Origin: Macrolepiota albuminosa | Lineage: Eukaryota > Basidiomycota > Agaricomycetes > Agaricales > Agaricaceae | Assembly: GCA_027475525.1 (NCBI GenBank) | Contig: JAMWFC010000032.1 | Coordinates: 1,736,001 to 1,800,000 of the forward strand | DNA: 64,000 bases | Direction of reading: 5' to 3' | Part shown: one piece after another, positions 42,901 through 53,748 of the stretch | Layout: the number at the start of each line of letters is the position of its first letter | Position numbering within the stretch: the first letter of the stretch is position 1 | Made by a program: the position numbers and the translations under genes | Notes under the pieces: generated by a model | What the model was told of the DNA's origin: nothing | The model's input: the letters and a program-made list of their open reading frames with translations, nothing else | Databases searched by the model: none

Positions 42901-44800
42901 CATTCAATCATTGCGTGGTGATCCCTCCTGAACATCTGAATGCTGTACTGATTCTAAACAACAAAGGAACCCTAAGCCAGATCCACTGTGCCCCCCGAGA
43001 CAAGTACTTCACCAATCACAACCCCCGCAACCCTCCTGGCGGAACTGACCCAGACCCCGCCTTCTTCCTGTCTCCTGACAAAAAGCTACTCCTCTGAGAT
43101 GGTTGCATCTACGTCCTGGATCACACCTGACTTTGATACAACATTCTTTGCCAACACCACGACCACAAGCTCTGGGGACACCCCGGGATACATAAGACCC
43201 TCCAGCTGATCTCCCGAACTTATTTTTGGCCAGGATTGAAGAAGAATGTGACCTGCTACATTCAATCATGCGAACCCTGCCTCCAGGCCAAGGTCCCCTG
43301 ACACCGACTCTATGGACTCCTGAAACCCCTGCTGGTCAGACGATGCCTCTGGTCCTCCATATCCCTGGATCACATCGTCAAACTTCCAGAATCTGAAGGA
43401 TTCGATGCCATTCTTGTTGTTGTGTGTAGACTGACCAAATAGGGCATCTTCCTACCCTGCCACACTATGGACACCGCCCCAGACTTCGCCTGGCTGTTCC
43501 TTGAGCACGTCTTTGCCAAGCACGGACTCCCAAATGACATCATCTCTGACCATGGCCCACTCTTCGTGTCCAAGTTCTGGACCTCCCTGTATAAGGCCCT
43601 TGAAGTAAAGACTAACCTCTCTACCTCCTACTACCCCAAAACCGATGGCCAGACTGAACGGGTCAACCAATCTCTCGAGCAATATCTCTGGCTGTACATC
43701 AACTACTTGCAGGACAACTGGTGTGCCGAGCTCCCCCTGGCTGAGTTCACCTACAACAACACGCCGCACTCCGCCACCAGGGTATCAATCACCCTTCTTC
43801 GCCAACAAGAGATACCACCCCTGATTGACCCTCTCACTCCGGGACATTCTGTTGCATGCTGCCCACAAGGTCGTCCAGGATCTCCAGTCCCTTCACAAGT
43901 TCCTTTGGGAAGAGATCGACACCGTGAACCAGGCCTATGCAAAACACGCTGACTGGAAATGGTGTTGAAATTGCCTGTTGAATGCATTCCATTATGATCA
44001 TCATTCTATCCCAAGTTCATTCTATTACATGTATTCCCCATGTGATTATACTTTATCACATGTATCTACATGTGATTATATTCTATCACATTTATCCTCC
44101 ATATGATTATATTCTATCACATGTATCCACATGTGATTATTCTTTATTCACATGTATATAGTTTTCCAGTAGTATATAAACTGTAGATAGATCATCTGAA
44201 GTCCTCACTCTTTCTGACTTTGGACTTCAGGTTAGTAATACTTTACTTGCTCAATACACTCTTTCTGACTTTGGACTTCAGCTTTAGTGACAGTTTCTGT
44301 CCCCTATGCTTTGCCTGTCTTTAACAAATGGGAGGACACCCCCGACTGGACCCCTGGGACAAAGGTATGGTTAGACCGATGCCACTTCCGCACCCGCCGG
44401 CCCTTCCCAAAACTTGATCACAAGCGCCTCAGCCCATTCAAAATCTTGAGGAAAGTCTTGTCCCACGCCTACAAGATCAAGTTCCCCCCAGGACTTAAAG
44501 GTCTGCACCTGGTATTTCACGTCTGCCTCCTGGAACGACACCCCCCAGACCCCTTCTCTGAACGACGTCCCAAACCTCCTCCCCCGGTTGAGGTCGAGAA
44601 TGAGTACCACTACAAGGTTGAAGACATCCTTGACTCCCAGAACATTTGTGGACGACCCCACTTCCTTGTATGATGGAAGGGATACAGCCCGGAGGACAAC
44701 ACTTGGGAACCATGCTGAAACCTCAAAGGCGCTCTCAACAAACTCTGGAACTTCCAGCAACAGCATCTGGGAAGCAACCCTCCCAGGCGCAAGACTTACA
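42901..44800 (+). pseudogene. A2 integrase and C-terminal chromodomain
   Basis: The zinc-binding part is at about 43060-43290 (FLSPDKKLLL, then LISRTYFWPGLKKNVTCYI and a CEPC pair). The core runs 43360-43800 with [11 protein letters not shown] (Asp), DIISDHGPLFVSKFW (Asp) and TDGQTERVNQSLEQYL (Glu). After the inserted solo LTR, 44330-44560 carries the C-terminal part ([33 protein letters not shown]). At 44600-44730 there is a chromodomain: [22 protein letters not shown], with aromatic cage positions recognisable. Chromodomains direct such elements to marked chromatin. Confidence 0.88.
43963..44326 (+). repeat. Solo LTR, TGTTGAAA family, inside A2 integrase
   Basis: 364 bp with inverted termini TGTTGAAA...TTTAACA, flanked by exact target duplications aatgg (43958-43962, 44327-44331). 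It contains about four imperfect units of the type atgtgattatattctatcac and a TATA-like agtatataaactg near 44171. Removing it rejoins A2 integrase (HADWKW to EDTPDW). Confidence 0.93.
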
Positions 44801-45301
44801 GACGGCAGTAGTGGGCATAACCCCTGCCTCTGGGCTTAATAGGGATTCAACTCCCCCATATATTTTCCACTCTCCCTCTTTCTACTTTACCCTTCTAATA
44901 CTCTTTACAAAGACTGACAATTTTCACGGTAGCGCCCCAGAGTTGGGGCAAGGTACCCATTCCTAGCTTTTTGCCATATTACTTACATTACTTTTCTGGT
45001 CCCGGAAGGCCAAGTATATACAGTATATACATTTTTTATTTACTACGCTATTCTACAGTATAGGTACAACAACAAGAAGACAAAAAAAAAAGCGACAAGA
45101 AAGACGAGGACCCCTAAGCTGGGGCCCTGGAACTCCCTCACCCCCCTCTCCCTCCCCAGGCCAACCCTGGAACCCCTTCCCCATCCCCCCTGGACTGTGC
45201 TCCCACAGCGATTCCTCCACCAACTGCTCCCAGAATAGGAGAGGCTCCCCCTCATTCAGGACCCTCTCAAACCACGACCCTGGGGTGGGCATGTTCCTCC
45301 A

Positions 45302-46848
45302 TCAATGCGCTGCTACCACCTGCCCCAGCAGGCTGAGGCCCTGCTCCACCCCGGGGGTCATCACTTCTGGGCGCTGCCCCTCTTGCAGCGACACGAGTGC
45401 CATGGCTGCCCTGTCCAGGAGCAAACGGTGCTCCCAGGCCCAGCCTGGGGACGTCAGTAGGAGACTAAATCCAGAAAAGGAAATACTCACTCAACAAGGC
45501 CATGCGGGTGATCACCACATCCCAGTGCAGAACCTCCACCAATTCCGGACCCGAGGAGACCATCTTTGGGGACTCCACTCCCTGCCCCAGCCTCATCTGC
45601 AACACCTCCAGCTTTGCCTCTGCCTCCCCCTGAGCGACCCTGGCCTCCTCCAACTGCCGGAGCACCTCCCAACCCACCTCCAACTCCCTCTGCACATTGG
45701 CCTCCTTCCTACCCTTCTCAGACCCCCCCCCCCGCCCCAGATGCTCCTGAAAGGCTCTCACGTCCACTTCCAGGGGCTGCTCCGACAGAGGGGAAAAGAC
45801 CACCAGAGAGAGACGTGGGGGAGAAACCGGGGGCAGGGTCCTAGAGGGCAGGCACGCCCTCTTGAAGGGCTCCTGAGAGGGGCTAGGCAATGCCCGCTGT
45901 TTCCCCTTATCAGGGCGCCCCCCACGCCCCTCCTGCCCCAGGGCACTGGACCAGGTCATCTGACGCATGATCAAGACCATGGGCCAGCCCCGGCTGCCCA
46001 CACAGACAACCCCCCTTTCTCCCACCTCGTCTCCAGGAGCCTCCTCTGGTGCCTCCCCCTAGACCCCTGCCACCTCCACGACCCAATCCCTCTCCTCCAC
46101 CCCCATCCTCTAAGTTATCCCCCCCAATGGCCACCTCTGCTCCCACAAGACGCAATACACCCTCCAGAGCACCAAAACGGAGCATTGCTTATGATTGAGG
46201 CAACAAGCCTCGCACACGGAAGTATCACACCAAGTCGAGGCAGATGGAGCCTTGAACAGACACGGCACCAGGCATCAGGCAACACGTGCAGTGAAGGCAC
46301 TAGGCATGCAGGTTAGCCGCAGGACCAGAGGTATGGAACTACTTACTGGCCTGTTGCTGACGCACCAGGCATGAGGAGGCAAACCCCGGGGTCTCTCCAA
46401 CACCCTCTCAAAGGCCTCCTGCATTGCACCCACCCACGCAATGTGATGGTTGTCTGGGACTTCAGAAATGGCCCCCACCACCATCCCAGAGCGGCAGAAA
46501 TGGAGAGTGACCAGTCTAGGATGAGGAGGGGGATGCGGACAGGGGGGTGGACAGTTATCCATGCAAAGGTAGGTACAGAACAACTAGGGCCACCAAGGCC
46601 TGCATCGGGAGCAGGCTCCAGAAGCCAGCTGGGACCTGCTTCTAGGGCAGGATTGTTACGTTGTTCTGAAAAAGAAAGGTCAGTTGTAGCAAGCGGGCGA
46701 TGCAGCAACACTCACATTGGACAAGTGCTGCCACGTGCTTATGATCAAGCTGGCGCTGGTACCATGCATCCCGGGCCTCCCACGCAACTAGGAGGGCGAC
46801 TTTGTTAGTAGGCAGAGGCATCAGGAAATGTGTTGGCATACACGACAT
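45302..46848 (-). pseudogene. Opposite-strand, intron-containing gene between pol and 3' LTR of A2
   Basis: Minus-strand reading, antisense to A2. It starts near ATG 46848 (MSCMPTHFLMPLPTNKVALL). Exon-like pieces include VTLHFCRSGMVVGAISEVPD, then MQEAFERVLERPRGLPPHAW, a coiled-coil-like ELEVGWEVLRQLEEARVAQG, and the end LLLDRAAMALVSLQEGQRPE to TGA 45302. Good splice borders: gtgagtgttgctgc...ttttcag (about 46709-46660), gtaagtagttcc...tgcctag (about 46352-46305, with a gctaac branch-like site), and gtgagtatttcc...ggatttag (about 45493-45468). Same position and similar end as the gene in B. Function unknown; non-LTR-element origin possible. Confidence 0.55.
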
Positions 46849-46963
46849 GGTTGAGTTTGATGGTAAATTTTTTTTTCGATACGTGTCAAGTCATGTGCCG
46901 AATCCCATGCTTGGACCCCGGCCCAGACCGCCAGCTATGTGTGCCTCGGAGGGTCTCGGCGCT

Positions 46964-46974
46964 AAGGGGGGGTG
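46964..46974 (+). promoter_or_regulatory. A2 polypurine tract
   Basis: aagggggggtg one base before the 3' LTR start TGTCACGACC. This is the expected position and composition for the plus-strand primer of cDNA synthesis. Confidence 0.75.
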
Positions 46975-46975
46975 A

Positions 46976-47712
46976 TGTCACGACCCCTCCCCTTCAGATC
47001 CACCCTGGGACACCCCTGGAACCCCATCTGGGACCCTCCCTCCAACCTCACAGAACACACCCCACCATCATCCAGCACCCCCCGGCAACCCCGCATCACG
47101 GATCTGGGATCAACCACCATCAACTCCTGATCAATGACCGGATCACACCAACCACTTTCAGGCCATCACACATCATGCATCATGGCTCTCTCCACACCAA
47201 TTGATTGCGCACCCCACACACGTGATCCCGGTATACAGTCCCCCTCCTGCTACTCAATGCCCCCCAAAACTTATCCCAGACATCCCAGAACCCCAGAGAC
47301 CCGGACCCAGGCCTGTAGTACTTATAGTGTAGCTTTCTGTTGTATTTGCTAGTCTTGATATTACACTTGTTTGCTTGCATGCCCTTTGACTGACTGGTAT
47401 GCCCGATTAGTACGCTTTGACTGGCACGCTCAAATCATTTGTGTGCTCCTAAGACTGGTATGCACTTCGCAACCTAAACTTTACTAACTGGGTCTTGTCC
47501 TAGAACCTCTGGTTCTCAACTCGACTCAAACCCTCTTACTCTTCACCCCCACCTGATCCCTGGACTAAGTCCCTTATCCTGGGAATCCCCTGTTCACAAC
47601 CTGAATCCCAGAAGCTCAGTCCGGAGTTCAGACATCCAAGTACACGTGGATCAAGTCCGTCTCGTAAGGGCATTGCTTTTTCAGAAAGCCCCCAACTTAG
47701 TGGAACCTGACA
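46976..47712 (+). repeat. A2 3' LTR
   Basis: 737 bp, TGTCACGACCCC...GAACCTGACA, followed by target duplication atatg. Compared with the 5' LTR it has a deletion of the segment around the ccgacaccgccattacacgc part and several other indels and transitions. Confidence 0.93.
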
Positions 47713-47717
47713 ATATG

Positions 47718-48875
47718 AGGAATAGTTGGAATTACCACAGGTAGGAAGAAGTCTGTATGCAAGCTGCCATGCTCAGCATCTTCCCAGGCAAAGGCCTGGT
47801 TTTGCTTGGCGATGAGATTGGTAAGGATGTCCATTTTGTCCTTGGTGAGGAAACTGATATCGTTGTCCTTGGCAAATTGCTGTTGGTGTTTGGCAGTAAA
47901 GTGTCCTGTTGGTCATAAGGGTGTCAGATGTGGTGTGAGACCCAGGATGTCAGCAAGAGGGTTGCCACAAATATGGCGCTTAGTTTGGAAAGTTTCAGGC
48001 AAGTGTGCAGCAATGGGTTTGGTTTTAAGTGCAATGAGCTTATATTTCTTCTTTATTTGTACCCCTTTTCTTTTAGAAACGTTAGTATTATTATAGACAG
48101 GAGTGGAAAAAGGGTCAGGGTCAGTAACAAGAGAGTGGGAAATGGAAAGTCCAAGAACAGCAGGAGCAGAGGCTCCAGGAAGAGTATGTGTCTTTTGTAG
48201 TGTTTTTCTGGAAAGAGTCTGAGGCGGTAAGGTACAAGTAGGCAAGAGAAGAGTCAGTAATGTTTTGTGGAGTTTTCTGAGGATTTTCAGTGATGGAATC
48301 AGGTATAGTAGAAAGTACTTCAGTATCAAAAAAGGCTGTTTGCAAAATATGTACATGACTACTAGCATGGTCATATTCTAGCATTAGTGCTACATCTCCA
48401 TGATTGTCACTAATCACTTCCTCAATGGTTTGCAAAAACACTGATGAGGGTGTTCACTGGTGTGATGCTCAGTGAGCTCTGATGGCTTGCTGCATGTACC
48501 TTTCCATTGTCTCCTAGGAAATGTTTGTATAGTGCATCGGATGCCAGAATTGTGGTCGCTAATGGTCAAAGTTGTTTCTTCATTGATAAGAGTTTTGACT
48601 ACGGAATGCACTAAGACGTCAAAAGGTCTGCTAAGAAGGAGGTCATAAGCGGGAAAACAGAGAATATGAATCTGGAGATAAAACGTAATGTTGCCAATAG
48701 TGCATGGTAGCCTGAGAGATCTGTCCACTGTGCCATTAGCGCTCTGCATGTTCAGGATAACATTGGGATCATAGATCAGTCCTAGGTTGTTGATGACTTT
48801 GGCAGTCATAGAGATAATCTGGGAGCTGCTATCTACAATGGCCTCTACCTCACTCTTGTTGTCAATGGTAAGCAT
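47718..48875 (-). pseudogene. Element B protease and N-terminal part of RT
   Basis: 48875-48414 holds the retropepsin: VEAIVDSSSQIISMTAKVIN (DSSS in place of DSGS), MQSANGTVDRSLRLPCTIGN and FPAYDLLLSRPFDVL. 48374-47913 continues in other frames and ends with KKYKLIALKTKPIAAHLPET and CGNPLADILGLTPHL, the conserved lead-in to RT of this fungal Ty3 lineage. The RT core lies on the other side of A2 (35958-35289). Confidence 0.8.
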
Positions 48876-49651
48876 GACACAGATCTGATGGCATGTGAAT
48901 CCTGAGTGACAGTAAGAATGGCGGGATCCTCTCCATGCTCTAGCGACCTCATATATGTTTCTACTGGATTGATAGAGATGGTGTTAGCAATGGATTCTGC
49001 TGAGAAAGTGTTGGCACTGAGGGTAACAGGAGGGTCAGCAGTGACAGAGAAATCAGAAAATGTGTCATCCATTTCATTGACCTTGGTAACTGTAGTTGCT
49101 AAGGGGCGTTGAGGAGTAACTGCTGTCTTGACTTGGTTCCTAACATCTGGTGCAATGCTGCAGAGTTCTTCTACTGAGAGAGTGACTGGTGTTTTCATAG
49201 TTTGGCTGAAGACGTGGTTGGATTTCTCAATGTTGAAAATTGGCGCAGTGGGACAGTAACCACCTTCAGGGCATTTCTCAGGAGTGGCAAAGTTATGTTG
49301 GGCAGAAGTGTGATACCTATCAGATAGACCAGCATAAGGATGGAGGGGAGGTAAGGGAGCATTGGAAACAGGATTACATGTAGTTGGCAGTACAGCAGAA
49401 GCAGGTGCAGCAGGTGTCAATGAAGCAGCAGGAGCAGGTGGAGCATTAGAAACTAAAGACAAGGAAGAGTCGCTAATGGTTGGTATAGGTTTGTAACTGC
49501 AAAGAGGCTGCTTGGACTGTTTAATTTCAACACTGTCAAATACCTGGTTCTTAAGCAAGTTGAGTTCCTGTTCCAGTTTGGAGATGCGTTCTTCCCAAGA
49601 GAAGCTGGGACGGTTGCCAATGCTGTCAAACTGCAAAACCTCATGGATCAT
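48845..49651 (-). pseudogene. Element B Gag-Pol linker region
   Basis: A 268-residue open segment rich in Pro/Ala/Thr/Ser. The beginning has a coiled-coil-like ERISKLEQELNLLKNQVFDS. It lies between the knuckle region (about 49890) and the protease, the place where related elements carry a poorly conserved linker. No enzyme motif. Confidence 0.65.
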
Positions 49652-49799
49652 CTGTTGTTGTGCTGTCTGGTCAGGATCAGGATCAGTGTTGCCTGAAAGT
49701 GTGCTGGTAATGATTTGTCCTGGATTGCACTTGTGCCATTTGAAATGATGGCACCAGTAGTCAATACAATCTTGCCATCAATAGCCCTACATACTTTAT

Positions 49800-51082
49800 C
49801 TTGCTGAATATAGTTTTCCAGGGTGGTGCAGCATCCTCATGTCATTGTATGCCCAATTTCACCACAGAAGTGGCAAAGGTTGGATCTGGGAATGTTAGCA
49901 ATGCGGTTGGCGGTCATACTGGTGGTAATCATTGTCTCAATTTGGGTCATAGTAGAGGCAACAGCAGCATTGATGGCAGCATTGAGATCCTTTTTCTTAA
50001 CAAAGTCAGCAGCAGGTGGGGCAGCAGGAGTTGGAACGGGAAGGATGCCATTGAGATGCTTGGGTGGAGTCATCCTAGTGCATTGCATACCAATGCCAAT
50101 GCCTGTGTCAGTACCTTTCAAGACCCATTTATCTGCTTCAAAGACATCAGCAATGTTGTAGGATTCTTCAGGATGGTGAGTTAGTTGTACAATTTCTAAG
50201 CACCTAGCAATGCAAGTCTATAATGATGTTGGTATGCCCTGCTGGAATAAGTGACGTTTCTTATTGATGTATAGCTTGCTGTTCTGCAAAAGCTATCTAG
50301 CGACCTTCTGGAATTCCCAATAGTATGTGGAGAAAGCACCAAGAGAGTATGTGCCATTGTCAAAAGAATCCTGAACGAGCTTCTGGAGTTTATTTACCAT
50401 GTATTGGGTAGCTTCTTCAGTGCTAGGATATAGCTGGATGACTGCTGTTTTCCATTGTTTGTAGATAGTGCCAATAGCTGGTTGTGCACTAGGTACTGGA
50501 GCGGCAAACTCAGAAAGTCCAGTCCAGGTTTCTGCTGTGTTGTATGAAACGTAGCATGCTGTGTATTCCTTCATTTGAGTGAGGTTAGTAATTCCACAGT
50601 CCCTAAACAGATATTCAAGTTCCTTAAAATATTGAGAGAATTTCCGTGGTTTGGACTCATTCCACTTTGGCACAGAGAAATGGTTGTGTGGTGGCATGCG
50701 CTGGGGGAGGCAGTTCCATAGCAACTGTACTGCTGTGTGGAGGAGATGGTAGTGGTGAAGGAGTTCTGAAAATTGGGGAAGGGGTTCGGGGTATTGGCAA
50801 TGGGGTTCTAGAGATTGGTGATGGAATTCTAGAAATTGGTGACAGAGTAAGGAAAATAACAAGCTGAGAAAGAGGTGTTAAAGAAGTAGGAGGAGTGATA
50901 GGTTGTGGTACAGCAAGCAGCAATGCTAAAAGATTTTTGGCACTAAAATCTAGAGAATGCGGAAAGAGACCAGGAAATTTGTCTACAGTGGTGTTTTGTA
51001 GTTCCTGTGTGAGAGATAGACCTGGTAAAGCATCAGGTGGTTGAGGAGTTGATGGGTGGGAAGGGGCTATGCCTTCTGCCAA
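49800..51082 (-). pseudogene. Element B Gag with degenerate zinc knuckle
   Basis: 50862-50293 carries the capsid-type domain (WNESKPRKFSQYFKELEYLF, then GTIYKQWKTAVIQLYPSTEE and YYWEFQKVAR). Upstream, 51082-50657 is a Pro/Ser-rich N-terminal segment. A knuckle-like LCHFCGEIGHTM lies at about 49890-49850, but the last Cys is disturbed by a stop. The N-terminus is separated from the 5' LTR by the solo LTR 51102-52007. Confidence 0.75.
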
Positions 51083-51101
51083 CTGCTCTAGCAGACGGTG
51101 C

Positions 51102-52007
51102 TGATAACGCTCAAAGTTTGGTCAGAAACAAATATAGCTATAGTGTTACCATACCAATAGCTTGCATTGGGCGCGCTATATGTGATGTGGGGAGTCCTGG
51201 GCAGGTCCCAGAGAACGTGCCCATGAAAATGAGGAAAAGTCGGTAAGGGGGTCGGCAAGCATAACATGCTAAGGTAAAGCGCCTATGAAGGGAGCGGTAA
51301 GTGAACACGGCAACGTGAGTGGCAAGAGCGAGGTAAGCTTAGCGAAGTCTAAGCGTTGTAAGTGCCTGCCATAGCTGCAAGGCGCAAATAGGTCGAAGGC
51401 TAGCGATAGTCTGCAACTGCCGACGAGCGCGACGTTGCTGACCGTAAATGAGGTCTTGAGCATAAGGGAGACTGAAGTAAGGGGAGCAAGAAACTCTGGT
51501 CTATTGTTCTGTCCTATATGTACAAGTCAGTAAGTACTTTATATACTACAAGGAGTTCACCATCGCCAGTGACCAACCATTGCCAAAGTGCAGTAAACTA
51601 GAAAATTTCATAGAGGTAGCTCCAACGGTTTCGGATCCCTACCGTCCATTCAAGAGCCTTAGCGACGCCAGGCGACAGATCGCGAAGCTAAACCATCAAT
51701 CCATCACCCTTCTGTCTGTCCAAAATGCTTAGCGATGTCAGGCGCCAAGGTCAAACGCCAAGCTGTCCGTCAGTTTTTGATAGATCATCAGGCTTCTCGC
51801 TAAGCGCTGTCGTCAGTGACTGATGCCATCTGTCAGTTGTCATTCTGTCTGCCGTCGGCGCTATCATTGATTGGATCTGCTTCTTGCCGTGCGCGGCCAT
51901 CAAATATTGCCAAAATTGGTTAGTTAGCGCACACTAAGGTATCCCGGACCTGTGCCGTGTTGCCATAGCCTGCCATTGATGCGCTGATCCTGTATGGGGT
52001 CCTATCA
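51102..52007 (-). repeat. Solo LTR of a B-related family, inserted in B leader/gag
   Basis: 906 bp, plus-strand ends TGATAACGCTCAAAG and GGGGTCCTATCA. Flanked by gtgc (or gtgct if the shared T is counted) on both sides, a 4- to 5-bp target duplication. Removing it rejoins a gag segment starting near 52060 (MRDFRAEFHQKLISS) to 51100. Confidence 0.85.
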
Positions 52008-52074
52008 GTGCTTATGCTGGAGATGAGTTTCTGGTGGAATTCTGCCCTAAAGTCCCTCATGGTAGGCTCCAATT

Positions 52075-53023
52075 TGATGATGTCCAAAAGTAGATCAGTA
52101 GCAGATACAGTTTACGGCTACTAACCTGTGTAACAATGCGTTGGGCATGTTAAGATTGAGGGAGTCCCAGGCAGTTTTCAGAGAACAAGTCAGAAAATGA
52201 GTTGAACGGCATGATTTGGTGAAGGTCAGCAATGGTAGTCAGCAGGGGTATGTGGCAAGGAAGATGCACCTAAAAGAGGTGAAAGGTGAATATGAGTAAG
52301 TGCAGCAAGGGGACACAAGAAGGAAACTAGAGGCTTAGCAATGACTAAGCTGCATGATGCCTGCCATAAGTACAAGGCATGTAGGTTCCATAAGCATAAC
52401 TGCGGCAAGCAGGCTAAGAGTGTTCAGACAGTTGGTGACTATGAACTTAGTCAGCTCAAACAAAATCTGAACCGTGAGGTGAACTGAGAAGTGTAGACTG
52501 GGGTGCTCTGTTCTGTTTCTAACTAGTAACAATGGTAAATATTTATAGTAAAAATGAGTTTGTCGTCGCTAAGCAACTAAACATTGCCAAGGAGCGGTGA
52601 ACTAGAAAGAGTAGTTGCCATGCATTAAACTAAATATCAAGAAGTTAACAAGAATACTGTTTGTCCAAATAGAAAGAAGGCGCTAAGTGGCATCAGGTGC
52701 CAAGATGAAACACCAAGCTGTCAGTCATGGGAAATGCCATCATTCCAACTTGTAAGCGCTGCCACCAGCTAGTGATACCATGTGCTGCCTAAATGATCAT
52801 CATCTGTCAATGCTTGCTGATGGTGTGATGCCTGCTGTTACTTGTCATTCCAGCTGCTGTCGGTGCTATCACTGATCAGATATGTTGCTTGTCATACGTG
52901 GCTGTTGGAAATGGCTTAAAATGGATAAATTGTGGGCTCCAAGGTCAGAATGAGTGCGGCAAGGTTTCTGGAGCCAATGCTGAGCCTTCCATTGATGTGC
53001 TTAGCCTATGTGGGGTCCTATCA
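52075..53023 (-). repeat. Element B 5' LTR
   Basis: 949 bp, plus-strand ends TGATGATGTCCAAAAG and GGGGTCCTATCA. It aligns along its length with the solo LTRs 51102-52007 and 31537-33540 as a diverged subfamily, and closely with the truncated 3' LTR 28132-28442. Next to it on the minus strand lies AATTGGAGCCTACCATG, which may include the PBS. Confidence 0.85.
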
Positions 53024-53030
53024 GCACCCC

Positions 53031-53513
53031 TGTAAGGATGACCTCTGGAGACTGTGGCTCAGTCACACAGCTGGCAGAGGGAGATCCAAAGTGTATTAGA
53101 ATATATACTGACAATATCATGATAACTACTTACTTGGCAGAGGAAGATCCAAAGAGAACAAGTCCAGGGATTCTCTGTGCCAGGTTGGATGCTTCTGGGG
53201 CCTCTGAAGCATGGAAAACAACTGTACAATATAACAAAACCTTAAAAACTCAAAAATTGCCTATACAAACAATTGCACAAATAAGGGGCAAACTCTGGCA
53301 AACTCTGGCTTATGTAAGTGGTCTGGAAGCAGTGCTGAGGGGCCCACACTTGTCTGAATAGTAGCTAAAGAACCAGAGCACCTCAAGAGCTGAGAATAGT
53401 ACTAACAAATAGTGTTGAAAGCATAGAAACAGTAAAATGAGATAATGTCAGAAGAAATAAGAGAATGAACAAAAGGAGAGTGAAGGAAGGAAGAAATGAG
53501 GAGTCTCCTGACA
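53031..53513 (+). repeat. Solo LTR, TGTAAGG family (copy 2)
   Basis: 483 bp, TGTAAGGATGACC...CTCCTGACA, homologous to 13487-14081 and 59144-59605. Flanks acccc and gcccc are a near-match target duplication. It is inserted in element C close to the edge of element B. Confidence 0.85.
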
Positions 53514-53748
53514 GCCCCTTGGATTATATGGAGTTCTGGACATCAAAATCATTGGTTGCACCCTCTTCACACAGATTCTCTGAGATGGCACCCCAGCCTA
53601 CCAACTTTAGGTATCCCCAATGCTACCCAAAGAACACCTCCAGGCCAAAAAATACTGGCCCTGATGCCAAAACTGAAGACCAAATTCTTACCAAAGTTGT
53701 TTCCTCCAAATATCACGACTTTGCTAACGTCTGCTCCGAAAATACAGG
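53514..53748 (+). pseudogene. Element C linker remnant, continuing from 28131
   Basis: Broken frames read LDIKIIG, then KEHLQAKK and a trace of the EYHEFADVFSK motif (tatcacgactttgctaacgtctgctcc). These are the segments that follow PPNIPWN in A2, where element C was cut at 28131. It proves that B and its neighbours landed inside C. Confidence 0.7.

Larger units (their letters stand above)
35964..47712 (+). mobile_element. Chromovirus A2, both LTRs present, inserted in element B
   Basis: LTRs 35964-36722 and 46976-47712, with exact target duplications atatg at 35959-35963 and 47713-47717. Inside: PBS, gag, knuckle, two protease-like segments, RT, RNase H, integrase, chromodomain, an opposite-strand gene and a polypurine tract. 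It carries two later solo LTRs (37077-37826 and 43963-44326). LTRs differ by indels and many CpG transitions, and the coding part has numerous stops, so it is old and inactive. Confidence 0.95.
28132..53023 (-). mobile_element. Ty3/Gypsy element B, heavily interrupted by later insertions
   Basis: Minus-strand order from right to left: 5' LTR (52075-53023), gag (about 51082-48845), protease and RT start (48875-47718), RT, RNase H, integrase (35958-31036), an opposite-strand gene (28593-30783), a purine tract beside the LTR, and a truncated 3' LTR (28132-28442). Insertions inside it: solo LTR 51102-52007, chromovirus A2 35964-47712, and solo LTR 31537-33540. Removing them rejoins its reading segments, for example integrase across 33541/31536. 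It sits inside element C. Confidence 0.9.

Noticed and set aside
44208..44282. ctctttctgactttggacttcag twice, as another 77-bp duplication
   Set aside because: The spacing is 51 bp and only a short piece is repeated; it belongs to the solo LTR 43963-44326.
45465..46316. Long plus-strand frame 45285-46316 as a gene
   Set aside because: It is Pro/Arg/His-rich shadow coding opposite the minus-strand gene, whose splice borders and helical content are better.
51102..52007. Reading 51102-52007 as the 5' LTR of element B
   Set aside because: It is flanked by gtgc on both sides and gag-like sequence continues beyond it to 52074; the true LTR is 52075-53023, which matches the truncated 3' LTR better.
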